A stretch of DNA of 5,463 nucleotides from NCBI GenBank assembly GCA_016795255.1, contig JAEUIB010000032.1, positions 1 through 5,463 of the forward strand, given 5' to 3'. This document shows positions 1-5,463 of the stretch, piece after piece. The notes beneath the pieces are model-generated. The model did not search any database. It was not told the DNA's origin and was given only the letters and a program-made list of their open reading frames with translations. This stretch comes from Planctomycetota bacterium (GTDB lineage Bacteria; Planctomycetota; B15-G4; JADJEK01). The translations under genes and the position numbers were made by a program. Positions within the stretch are counted from its first letter, which is position 1. Each line of letters begins with the position of its first letter.

Positions 1-37
1 GATCGACCAGGCGTGGTCGAGCACGGCCGTGAAGTAA
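1..37 (+). CDS. Possible 3' end of a plus-strand gene (partial)
   Basis: Reading from base 2 on the plus strand gives IDQAWSSTAVK followed by a TAA stop at 35-37. The codons are GC-rich at the third position, like the other genes here, and the stop falls three bases before the end of the convergent minus-strand glycosyltransferase gene (its stop is at 41-43). A tail-to-tail gene pair is a natural reading, because the glycosyltransferase must otherwise be followed by something outside the window. Only eleven codons are visible, so no function can be given and the reading could be chance. The minus strand of the same stretch shows no convincing start of another gene. Confidence 0.3.
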   Translation, partial: IDQAWSSTAVK

Positions 38-40
38 CGG

Positions 41-1363
41 TCAGTCCGGCTGCGGGTCCGACGGGCGACGGGCGTCGACGACGCCGTGATCGCGGCGGAA
101 CGCCTCGACGATCCACAGCCCGAACACCGGCACGAACTGCGCCCCGCGCAGCAGCGGCTCCTCGATCGCGATCCCCCACGCGTCGAACGGGATCAGCGCG
201 TGGTACGCGACGCACACCGTCAGCGTCCACACGAACGTCCCGACCGACCACGACAGCGCAACGAACGCGACGCACCACAGCAGGTACCACGGCTGGACGA
301 CGGGGCTGAACACGAGCGTGAACGCGACCAACGCGATCGCCTTCGCGTGGCGGTCGATGCGCCGCGTCGCGACGAACACGCCGACCAGTCCGCACAGGAC
401 GAGCGCCGTCGCGCGCGCGAGGACTTCCGGATCGAGCGCGAAGATCCGCATCCCGGTCTCGTGCGTGTGGTTCCCGGCCATCACCGACTGCTCGAGCCGA
501 TCCTTGACGAAGTTCGCGAGCTCGAGCAGCGCGGGGAACACCGGGGCGTTCGCGCTCCAGCGCGCGGCGAACCCGGCCGCGCCGTCGAGCCCGGCGGTCG
601 CGACGATCGGCGCGAGCCCGGCCGCGACGACGGCGAACGTCACGGCGATCGTGCGCCACGCGGTCGCCCGGCGCAGGATGCACGGCAACAGCACGAGCGC
701 CAACGGCTTGACCAGCACCGCGGCCGCGAGCCAGGCTCCGGCGGCGCACGGCTTCGCGCGCTGCTGCGCCAGGAACGCGGCCAACGCCAGGGCGATCGCG
801 AGCGGCTCGAAGTGCCCGCTGCCGGCGACCTCGATCCAGACGAGCGGCGACAGCCACCACACGACGGCCAGCGCCGGGTCGCGCCCGCTGCCCCGCGCCA
901 GGCGCAACAGCAGCACCGCGACCGCGAGATCGGCCAGTACGAACGCGAGCCGGAACGCACGCGTCGACGGCGCGACGGCCTCGATCGCCGCGCAGACGAG
1001 CACCGCCAACGGTGGATAGACGCACGGCACGTCCGCATGCGCCACGCGCGGCCAGACGACGTCGTCACGCAGATGCGCGAGCTCCGCGGAACTCGCCGCG
1101 AACCGCCACGGATTCTGGCCGTGCAGCAGCGTCCGCGCCTCGAACCGATAGCGCCAGACGTCGTCGGACATGCCTTCTGCGGGCATCAGCAGCGCCAGCC
1201 GCGCGAGCGCTCCGGCGACGATCACGATCGCGCCGACCGCCGCCGTCCGCTGCCGCAGGAACAGCAGCACGGCCGCCGGGATCCCGGCGAGCAGCGCACC
1301 GACGATCGTCGTCCGCGCGTGGTCGCGCAACGACTCGAGCGCGACGAGAGGCGCCAGCGCCAC
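41..1363 (-). CDS. Polytopic membrane glycosyltransferase, GT-C/GT87 mannosyltransferase-like
   Basis: This predicted inner-membrane protein probably transfers a sugar from a polyprenyl-phosphate donor to a lipid or glycan on the outer face of the membrane. That role is family knowledge; the substrate is unknown. The 440 residues form about ten or more hydrophobic segments. After the first two comes SDDVWRYRFE (66-75), whose acidic pair sits where GT-C enzymes carry catalytic acids, then GxNPW (82-86), YPPLA (116-120), GHFEPLA (183-189), a KPLALVLLP helix (219-227) and SPVVQPWYLLW (353-363). These are typical of the GT87 and alpha-mannosyltransferase-like group. The C-terminus is a short charged cytosolic tail. 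The start used is GTG at 1361-1363, the first canonical start codon in the frame. It has no visible Shine-Dalgarno site and cuts into a hydrophobic stretch that continues upstream, so the real protein is probably about 20-30 residues longer. It lies downstream of the crotonase gene on the same strand. The family call is firm, the start weak. Confidence 0.87.
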   Translation of the reverse strand: MALAPLVALESLRDHARTTIVGALLAGIPAAVLLFLRQRTAAVGAIVIVAGALARLALLMPAEGMSDDVWRYRFEARTLLHGQNPWRFAASSAELAHLRDDVVWPRVAHADVPCVYPPLAVLVCAAIEAVAPSTRAFRLAFVLADLAVAVLLLRLARGSGRDPALAVVWWLSPLVWIEVAGSGHFEPLAIALALAAFLAQQRAKPCAAGAWLAAAVLVKPLALVLLPCILRRATAWRTIAVTFAVVAAGLAPIVATAGLDGAAGFAARWSANAPVFPALLELANFVKDRLEQSVMAGNHTHETGMRIFALDPEVLARATALVLCGLVGVFVATRRIDRHAKAIALVAFTLVFSPVVQPWYLLWCVAFVALSWSVGTFVWTLTVCVAYHALIPFDAWGIAIEEPLLRGAQFVPVFGLWIVEAFRRDHGVVDARRPSDPQPD

Positions 1364-1585
1364 GCACAGACCGATCGTGCCCGCGATCGCGATGCGCTTC
1401 GCGAATCGATCGGTCGACCGCCCGTCGAAGGAGTCTGTCGAGCCGTCGAGCGAGCGAGGACCAGCTGGACGAGGCCCGCCGACGAGGCGTATCGACGGAG
1501 CGCTACCGCGCGGAGGCGGAACGAAGTCCTGCTCGTTCTCAGCCGGCCGATTAACGGCAGACTTGTCCGACGCGCTGTCGACGGG
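1364..1585 (-). other. Gap between crotonase and glycosyltransferase genes; probably holds the glycosyltransferase N-terminus
   Basis: In the glycosyltransferase frame this stretch has no stop codon between the crotonase TGA (1586-1588) and the GTG at 1363. The part nearest the gene (about 1364-1411) reads DRFAKRIAIAGTIGLC, a basic patch followed by the first half of a membrane helix, which the annotated N-terminus completes (ALAPLVAL). The plus strand has no CAT, CAC or CAA between 1368 and 1586. The minus strand therefore has no ATG, GTG or TTG there in any frame. A rare start such as CTG (1367-1369) or ATC (1394-1396), or a sequence error, would be needed. The distal part (about 1440-1585) reads as Pro/Gly/Ser-rich peptide and is probably non-coding. 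I see no convincing terminator or promoter. Confidence 0.5.
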
Positions 1586-2446
1586 TCACGCTTCCGGTCG
1601 AGCTTCGTCGGCCGCGCGCGCGGCGTTCCAGTCCGGAGCGCGACGCTGCGCGTGGGCGGCCAAGCCTTCGCGGACCTCGGCCGAGTCGCGGTTGCGCGCG
1701 TTGAAATCGACCGCGGCGCGCAGCGCCTTGTCGATGTCCATGTCGGGCAGCATCTCGAGCAGTTCCTTCGTCATCCGCGTCGCACGCGGCGCGTTCTGCG
1801 ACACCATCGTCGCGACGTCGAGCGCGCGGATCATCAAGCCGCCGTGCGGGACGACTTCGGACACGAGCCCGATCTCGTGCGCCTCGTCGGCGGACAAGAT
1901 GCGGCCGGTCAGCAGCAGGTCGCGCATGCGCTTCGCGTTGACGAAGCCGCGGAGGAACACGGCGACGACGGCCGGCACGAACCCGTAGCGGACGTCCGGA
2001 TAGCCGAAGCGCGCCGCGCCGACCGCCAGCGTGAAATCGCACAGCGTCGCGAGGCAGCAACCGGAGCCGAGCGCCGCGCCGTTCACCGCGGCGATCGTGA
2101 CTTTCTCGTACGAGCGCAGACGGCGGAACAGGCGCGCGAGTTCCTCCGCCTCCGCCAGCGACTCGTCGTAGGAGCGCGGGCCTTCCTGCGCCGCGTGGAC
2201 GACGTCGACGCCGCCGCAGAACGTCGGCCCCTGCGCGGTGATGATCACGGAGCGCGTCTGCTCGTCGTCGAGCGCGCGATCGAGCGCGTCGTGGATCCCG
2301 GAGATGATCTCGGAGTTGATGGCGTTCATCTGCTCCGGGCGGTTCAGCCGCGCGATCATCGACGTCCCCTCGCGCGCCAGCAGCACGGGCGGCACGCTCT
2401 GGACCTCGTTCGCGGACTTCGCCGACTTCGTCGCTTTCTTCGCCAT
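1586..2446 (-). CDS. Enoyl-CoA hydratase/isomerase (crotonase) family protein
   Basis: This is a cytoplasmic 286-residue crotonase-fold protein; members hydrate, isomerise or otherwise remodel acyl-CoA thioesters. After a lysine-rich tail (MAKKATKSAK) the crotonase core runs from about residue 21 to 265. LNRPEQMNAIN (34-44) is the CoA-binding start, FCGGVD (76-81) is the first oxyanion-hole element and NGAALGSG (122-129) the second. FGYPDVRYGFVPA (147-159) and LLLTGRILSADEAHEIGLV (177-195) follow. The positions of the two catalytic glutamates of classical enoyl-CoA hydratase hold Cys131 and Asp151. Motifs such as LATLCDFTLA and FGYPDVRYGFVPA recall a methylglutaconyl-CoA-hydratase-like branch in which, as I recall it, the first glutamate is also absent, so the reaction is uncertain. 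The start ATG (2444-2446) has a GGAGG (2451-2455) four bases upstream. A longer open frame to 3196 has no coding character and runs antisense to the next gene. Confidence 0.93.
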   Translation of the reverse strand: MAKKATKSAKSANEVQSVPPVLLAREGTSMIARLNRPEQMNAINSEIISGIHDALDRALDDEQTRSVIITAQGPTFCGGVDVVHAAQEGPRSYDESLAEAEELARLFRRLRSYEKVTIAAVNGAALGSGCCLATLCDFTLAVGAARFGYPDVRYGFVPAVVAVFLRGFVNAKRMRDLLLTGRILSADEAHEIGLVSEVVPHGGLMIRALDVATMVSQNAPRATRMTKELLEMLPDMDIDKALRAAVDFNARNRDSAEVREGLAAHAQRRAPDWNAARAADEARPEA

Positions 2447-2450
2447 GGTG

Positions 2451-2455
2451 CCTCC
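2451..2455 (-). promoter_or_regulatory. Ribosome binding site of the crotonase gene
   Basis: The minus strand reads GGAGG, then CACC, then ATG. This is a strong Shine-Dalgarno core with a rather short four-base spacer, and it fixes the start at 2446 rather than at the far-upstream end of the open frame. Confidence 0.7.
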
Positions 2456-2506
2456 GGCCCTCGAACTCGACGCGTGCACGCGAACGCGCGCTCGACGCGG
2501 GGCGCC

Positions 2507-2512
2507 ATGATA
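2507..2512 (-). promoter_or_regulatory. Candidate -10 element for the crotonase gene
   Basis: The minus strand reads TATCAT, one of very few AT-rich spots in this region. It lies about 60 bases upstream of the crotonase ATG, giving a leader of roughly 55 bases. The -35 position, 17 bases further up, reads only CTGCTT, a weak match. A TTGCGG nearby is too close (13-base spacer). Confidence 0.3.
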
Positions 2513-2633
2513 GGAGCGCGGAGCGCCGCAAGCAGGAGGTACGGCGACTCGGCGATCGGCGCCGGTTCGTTCACCCGTCGCGCGAACTCCCCCCGAACCC
2601 CGCCTGGGCGACGCGCAGCCGCCGGCCAACCCG

Positions 2634-2639
2634 TACGAT
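2634..2639 (+). promoter_or_regulatory. Candidate -10 element for the ketosynthase-like gene
   Basis: TACGAT matches the first two and the last base of the TATAAT consensus and sits in a GC-rich background, about 150 bases before the ATG at 2787. No good -35 hexamer is present at the expected distance. The same hexamer recurs before the amidohydrolase operon at 3670-3675, which slightly supports both. Confidence 0.22.
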
Positions 2640-2748
2640 TCGACGCGCCACTCGTCGACCGAAGCCGTCGCCAAAACCCCGCCCCTGCCAGCGACGGCCA
2701 CTGGATGCCCGAAGCACACCTCGGCCACGCCGGAACGACCCCGGAACC

Positions 2749-2790
2749 ATGCCCGACCGCCCCCGCTGCCCCCCGATGACGGACCGATGA
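2749..2790 (+). CDS. Possible upstream leader peptide (13 codons)
   Basis: ATG at 2749 opens a short frame encoding MPDRPRCPPMTDR. It ends in a TGA at 2788-2790 that overlaps the ATG of the next gene (2787-2789) as ATGA, the classic arrangement for translational coupling. There is only a weak GGAA before it (2743-2746). It contains a second in-frame ATG at 2776. The overlap is exact, but so short a frame could be accidental, and no attenuator structure is visible. Confidence 0.2.
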   Translation: MPDRPRCPPMTDR

Positions 2791-3638
2791 ACGACTGCTC
2801 GCTGCGCTCGATCTCCCCCGCCGGTCCGAACGACGTCCCGTCGCTCGCCGCGTTGTGGTTCGCCGCCGAGGCGATCGGCGCCGGCTCGGACGGAAGTGTG
2901 ACGGTCGGGAGCTTCGAACTGGCGCCCGCGGACGGCTCGACGACGGGCGGCGCGCGCCTCGCCGGTGCCGGCTTCCGCGCCGATCCGTCCGACGCCGCGA
3001 CGTCGGATGCGCTGGTCCGCGCGGCCCGCGACGCGATCGCTCGCGCCCGCACGGCGCCCGAATCGATCGACGCGGTCGCCTGCGCGGACTCCGCCGCTCC
3101 GGTGCTCGACGTCGTCGTGCCAGCGCGCCCACGACGGCTCGACGACGCGGCGGCCGGCCCCCTGCGGGCCGCACTCGGCGCGATCGAACGCGGCACCGCG
3201 CGACGCGTCCTCGTGCTCGAGCGCCCCCTCGGCGCGATCGCGCAGGCCGCCGTCGTCGAGTCGACGGCGGACGGCTCGCCGACGTTCCATCACGGCGCGA
3301 TCGAGCCGGCGCCGGTCACGCCGCTCGCGTCGCAAGCGACGGCGGCCGCGGCGCTGCGGGCGTTCGGCCTGGACGTCCCGCTGCCGCCGGCGTTGACGGT
3401 CGGCTTGGTCGCCGTCGCCGCATCGCCCGACGCGCCGGACATGACGACGACGATCCGCGCACTCGCATTGCGCGGGACGGTCGTCGTCGTCGCACCCGCG
3501 ACCCCGTTCTCCGCGGCGATCGATCGCGCGCGGCGGCTGATCGCGTCCGGTTGCGGCACGGCGTTCGTCGTCGTCGGGCCGGGCGAGGCGGCAGTCGTCG
3601 CCAGCGTCGGGTTCCGGCGCGCGATCACCGCGACGTGA
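2787..3638 (+). CDS. Hypothetical protein, possibly a degenerate ketosynthase/thiolase-fold protein
   Basis: I do not recognise this 283-residue protein with certainty. It is Ala/Val-rich, with alternating short hydrophobic strands and helices and no signal peptide or membrane helix. Residues 74-97 (ending ARTAPESIDAV) look like the helix-strand unit of beta-ketoacyl synthases (Al.dA...pe.IdaV). Residues 121-145 (GPLRAALGAIERG, then ARRVLVLE) resemble the ketosynthase segment after the nucleophile elbow, but Ala stands where the active cysteine would be. A second similar unit occurs at 243-264 (AAIDRARRLIASG, then TAFVVVG). At 283 residues it is much shorter than a full ketosynthase (about 400). 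It may therefore be a catalytically dead or structural relative, for example of the chain-length-factor kind; this is inference. The ATG at 2787 has no good Shine-Dalgarno site but overlaps a short upstream frame. Codon use matches the neighbours. It ends 64 bases before the amidohydrolase operon. Confidence 0.75.
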   Translation: MNDCSLRSISPAGPNDVPSLAALWFAAEAIGAGSDGSVTVGSFELAPADGSTTGGARLAGAGFRADPSDAATSDALVRAARDAIARARTAPESIDAVACADSAAPVLDVVVPARPRRLDDAAAGPLRAALGAIERGTARRVLVLERPLGAIAQAAVVESTADGSPTFHHGAIEPAPVTPLASQATAAAALRAFGLDVPLPPALTVGLVAVAASPDAPDMTTTIRALALRGTVVVVAPATPFSAAIDRARRLIASGCGTAFVVVGPGEAAVVASVGFRRAITAT

Positions 3639-3669
3639 CGAGCCACCGCGTCGCCCGCAACGTCCCCGC

Positions 3670-3675
3670 TACGAT
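3670..3675 (+). promoter_or_regulatory. Candidate -10 element for the amidohydrolase operon
   Basis: TACGAT lies in the 64-base gap after the ketosynthase-like gene, 27 bases before the amidohydrolase ATG, which would give a leader of about 20 bases. No good -35 sequence is seen 17 bases upstream (CGCGTC), so read-through transcription from the preceding gene is an alternative. Confidence 0.3.
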
Positions 3676-3692
3676 CTCCGCCCTCCCTCCTC

Positions 3693-3696
3693 GGAG
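3693..3696 (+). promoter_or_regulatory. Ribosome binding site of the first amidohydrolase gene
   Basis: GGAG stands six bases before the ATG at 3703-3705. It supports this start, which also provides the signal peptide. Confidence 0.55.
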
Positions 3697-3702
3697 TCCT
3701 CC

Positions 3703-5028
3703 ATGCATCGCCTCGTGCCGATCGCCGCGTGGTGCGCGCTGTCCCCCCTGAACCCGCTGACTCCCCTGCCTGCGAGCGCCGCTGCGGGAACGCCGCGCGC
3801 GTTCGTCGGCGCGCGGATCGTCCCGATCGTCGGCGCGGACATCGAGCGCGGCACGCTGATCGTCACCGACGGCAAGATCACGGCGGTCGGCAGCGTCGAC
3901 GACGTCGCGATCCCCGCCGACGCCGAGCGCATCGACGTCTCCGGCAAAGTGCTGATGCCGGGACTCGTCTGCACGCACAGTCACGTCGGGCAGGTCGAAG
4001 GCGGCGACGACTCCGCGCCGCTGCACCCCGACGTCCGCGCGTTCGACTCGATCGACGTGCGTCATCCGAGCTTCCAGCGCGCGCAAGCCGGCGGCATCAC
4101 GACGGCGAACATCATGCCGGGCTCGGGACTGCTGATGTCCGGCCAGACCGTCTACGTGAAGCTGAAGGACGGCGGCTCGATCGACGAACTCGCGATCAAG
4201 AACGCGGACGGCTCGATCGCGGGCGGCATGAAGATGGCGAACGGCACGAATCCCCAAGGCGCGCCGCCGATGCCCGAGACGCGCGCGAAGGGCACCGCGC
4301 TCGTCCGCGAGCAGTTCCTGCGCGCGCAGGAGTACCGCACGCGCCGCGCGACGATCACCGATCCGGCGAAGCAGCCGCCGCGCGATCTCGGCCTCGAAGC
4401 GCTGGTCGACGTGCTCGACGGCAAGCGAGTCGTCCACCACCACACGCACCGCCACGACGACATCGTCACGATCCTGCGGCTGAAGCAGGAGTTCGGTTTC
4501 CGCGTCGTGCTGCACCACGTCAGCGAGGGCTGGATGGTCGCCGACGAGATCGCGCGCGCCGCGGTGCCGTGCTCGATCATCACGGTCGACAGCCCCGGCG
4601 GAAAACTCGAGGCGGCGAACCTGTCGTTCGAGACCGGTGCGACGCTCGAACGTGCGGGCGTCCTGGTCGGCTACCACACCGACGATCCGATCACGGATTC
4701 GCGGCTGTTCCTGCGTTCGGCGGCGATCGGCGTCCGCGGCGGCATGACGCGCAAGGGCGCGCTGTTCGCGCTGACGATGGCCGGTGCGGTGATGCTCGAT
4801 CTCGATCGGCGCGTCGGCTCGCTCGAGCCCGGCAAGGACGCGGACTTCATCGTGCTGTCCGGCGATCCGCTGTCGGTCTACACGCACGTCGAGCAGACGT
4901 GGATCGAAGGCGCCAAGGTGTTCGACCGCACGGATCCCGTCGATCTGCGATTCGCGCAAGGCGGCGAAGGCGCGGGTGATCGCGAACAACTCGATGCGTG
5001 CTGCCTGAAGCCGGGAGGTGAGCAATGA
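3703..5028 (+). CDS. Exported metal-dependent amidohydrolase family protein
   Basis: This 441-residue protein belongs to the amidohydrolase superfamily (imidazolonepropionase-like/dipeptidase-like group), metal-dependent TIM-barrel hydrolases; the substrate cannot be read from sequence. Residues 1 to about 26 form a hydrophobic, proline-containing signal peptide (likely cleavage near ASA), so it probably acts in the periplasm. The N-terminal beta-sandwich part follows (VGARIVPIVGADIERGTLIV). The metal motif HSH is at 92-94. A lysine in VYVKLK (Lys153) is a candidate carboxylated bridging ligand. The strand-5 histidines lie in a rich HHHTHRH cluster (245-251), the strand-6 histidine at 271-272, and the metal Asp in YHTDDP (327-328). 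The barrel closes with GSLEPGKDADFIVLSGDPL (372-390), the family's signature end. A C-terminal tail carries a Cys pair (433-434). All expected ligands are present, so it looks active. It shares four bases (ATGA) with the next gene, a paralog. Confidence 0.93.
   Translation: MHRLVPIAAWCALSPLNPLTPLPASAAAGTPRAFVGARIVPIVGADIERGTLIVTDGKITAVGSVDDVAIPADAERIDVSGKVLMPGLVCTHSHVGQVEGGDDSAPLHPDVRAFDSIDVRHPSFQRAQAGGITTANIMPGSGLLMSGQTVYVKLKDGGSIDELAIKNADGSIAGGMKMANGTNPQGAPPMPETRAKGTALVREQFLRAQEYRTRRATITDPAKQPPRDLGLEALVDVLDGKRVVHHHTHRHDDIVTILRLKQEFGFRVVLHHVSEGWMVADEIARAAVPCSIITVDSPGGKLEAANLSFETGATLERAGVLVGYHTDDPITDSRLFLRSAAIGVRGGMTRKGALFALTMAGAVMLDLDRRVGSLEPGKDADFIVLSGDPLSVYTHVEQTWIEGAKVFDRTDPVDLRFAQGGEGAGDREQLDACCLKPGGEQ
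5014..5021 (+). promoter_or_regulatory. Strong ribosome binding site of the second amidohydrolase gene
   Basis: GGAGGTGA, a full complement to the 16S rRNA 3' end, lies inside the last codons of the first amidohydrolase, three bases before ATG 5025-5027 (six bases from the end of GGAGG). It is the best ribosome site in the window and fixes this start. Confidence 0.75.
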
Positions 5029-5463
5029 ACGCCGTCCGATCGATGCTCGGGCCCGTGCTCGCGGGCGTGTTCACCGGCGTGCTCGCGTTCGGCGGCGATG
5101 CCCGCGCGCAGGACCTCGCGATCTACGGCGAGACGATCCACACGATGGCCGGCCCGCCGATCAAGAACGGCGTCGTGCTGATCAAGGCCGGCAAGATCAC
5201 CGCGGTCGGCCCCGAATCGGGCATCACGGTCGCGGCCGGCACGAAGTCGATGCGCGCGAAGGTCGTCACGCCGGGCCTGATCGACGCCCACACGGCGGTC
5301 GGGTTCACCGGCTGGCTCAATCAACCGCACGACCAGGATCAGTTCGATCGCACCGAGCCGCTGCAGCCCGAGCTCCGCGCGATCGACGGCTACAACGCGC
5401 GCGATCCGCTCGTCGCGTGGGTCCGCAGCTTCGGCGTGACGACGATCCACACCGGGCACGCCG
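5025..5463 (+). CDS. Exported amidohydrolase family protein, variant metal motif (partial, 3' end outside window)
   Basis: The frame is open from ATG 5025 to the window end (146 complete codons). Residues 1-28 are a clear signal peptide: Arg5, a hydrophobic core (residues 7-23) and cleavage after ARA, giving a mature protein starting QDL. The next part matches the amidohydrolase N-terminal sandwich (NGVVLIKAGKITAVGPES) and leads to TPGLIDAHTAVG (82-93), the site of the HxH metal motif. Here it is His89-Thr-Ala91, so the second ligand is missing. The following QPHDQDQFDRTEPLQPELRA and RSFGVTTIHTGHA align by position with the HPDVRAFDSID and QAGGITTANIMPGSG segments of the gene before it, so the two are tandem paralogs. 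It overlaps the upstream gene by four bases (ATGA) with a strong ribosome site, so the two are one translation-coupled operon. Whether it is catalytic, binds one metal or acts as a partner subunit cannot be told from the visible third. Confidence 0.9.
   Translation, partial: MNAVRSMLGPVLAGVFTGVLAFGGDARAQDLAIYGETIHTMAGPPIKNGVVLIKAGKITAVGPESGITVAAGTKSMRAKVVTPGLIDAHTAVGFTGWLNQPHDQDQFDRTEPLQPELRAIDGYNARDPLVAWVRSFGVTTIHTGHA

Larger units (their letters stand above)
2447..2786. other. Divergent intergenic region between crotonase and ketosynthase-like genes
   Basis: About 340 bases separate two divergently transcribed genes. Translations of the middle part are Pro/Arg/Thr-rich with no recognisable protein motif, so it is best read as regulatory DNA carrying promoters for both directions. 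It holds a TATCAT-type -10 candidate facing the crotonase and a TACGAT candidate facing the plus-strand gene. Just before 2787 there is a 13-codon open frame. No clear operator palindrome, riboswitch or terminator is visible. Confidence 0.5.

Noticed and set aside
71..85. Perfect inverted repeat GGCGTC-GAC-GACGCC as a terminator hairpin
   Set aside because: It lies inside the glycosyltransferase coding region before the stop and has no T-run. Such short GC repeats are frequent here.
1586..1588. Crotonase-glycosyltransferase fusion by readthrough of TGA, since both share one frame
   Set aside because: The two domains are a soluble enzyme and a membrane enzyme, and the intervening 220 bases look non-coding in their first half. 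An open frame of this length is common in GC-rich DNA.
86..2779. A plus-strand open frame of 897 codons antisense to the glycosyltransferase and crotonase genes
   Set aside because: Its translation is an Arg/Asp/Glu/Gln/Pro-rich string with no domain, as expected for a shadow frame in very GC-rich DNA. Both genes on the opposite strand have clear family motifs.
2705..2779. A 24-codon plus-strand frame starting ATG at 2705
   Set aside because: It has no ribosome site and no motif and ends without coupling to the next gene; probably chance.
2447..3196. Upstream extension of the crotonase frame by about 250 codons
   Set aside because: The extension has low-complexity Ala/Ser/Arg composition, runs antisense to the gene at 2787, and the ATG at 2446 has a strong ribosome site and begins the crotonase domain.
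3442..3492. Runs of GACGACGACG and GTCGTCGTCG as microsatellite-like repeats
   Set aside because: They encode ordinary Thr and Val runs in the gene at 2787 and reflect codon preference, not a true repeat array.
3625..5025. A minus-strand open frame of 466 codons antisense to the first amidohydrolase
   Set aside because: It is an Arg/Asp/Ala-rich shadow without motifs. The plus strand carries an unmistakable amidohydrolase.
1..5463. CRISPR array, tRNA, rRNA, insertion sequence or attachment site
   Set aside because: I found no regularly spaced repeats, cloverleaf-like stretches, transposase motifs or flanking terminal inverted repeats.

Overview
This is a high-GC (roughly two thirds or more G+C by eye) bacterial chromosomal window with dense coding, strong G/C preference at third codon positions and short gaps. 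Secreted amidohydrolases in tandem, a degenerate ketosynthase-like protein and patchy use of Shine-Dalgarno sites would fit a GC-rich Planctomycetota-type or similar Gram-negative lineage. That assignment is inference from style only; no rRNA or other marker gene is present.

Layout. Positions 1-37 may hold the last codons of a plus-strand gene that converges on the next gene. Minus strand, 41-1363: a polytopic membrane glycosyltransferase of the GT-C/GT87 mannosyltransferase type, whose true start probably lies upstream of the first usable start codon. Minus strand, 1586-2446: an enoyl-CoA hydratase/isomerase (crotonase) family protein with both canonical catalytic glutamates replaced. A divergent intergenic region, 2447-2786, separates it from the plus-strand genes. 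Plus strand, 2787-3638: a small protein with a weak thiolase-fold/ketosynthase flavour and no catalytic cysteine. Plus strand, 3703-5028 and 5025 to the window end: two exported amidohydrolase-superfamily paralogs overlapping by four bases (ATGA), certainly one operon.

How the parts relate. The two amidohydrolases are translationally coupled and probably work together in the periplasm. The first keeps the HxH metal motif; the second has His-Thr-Ala at that position. The crotonase and the ketosynthase-like protein are both acyl-CoA/acyl-carrier-type folds and are divergently arranged, but nothing in the sequence proves a shared pathway. I see no mobile element, CRISPR array, tRNA or rRNA. There is no strong evidence for a wholly new system; the most notable points are the substituted active sites, the missing glycosyltransferase start and the uneven amidohydrolase pair.
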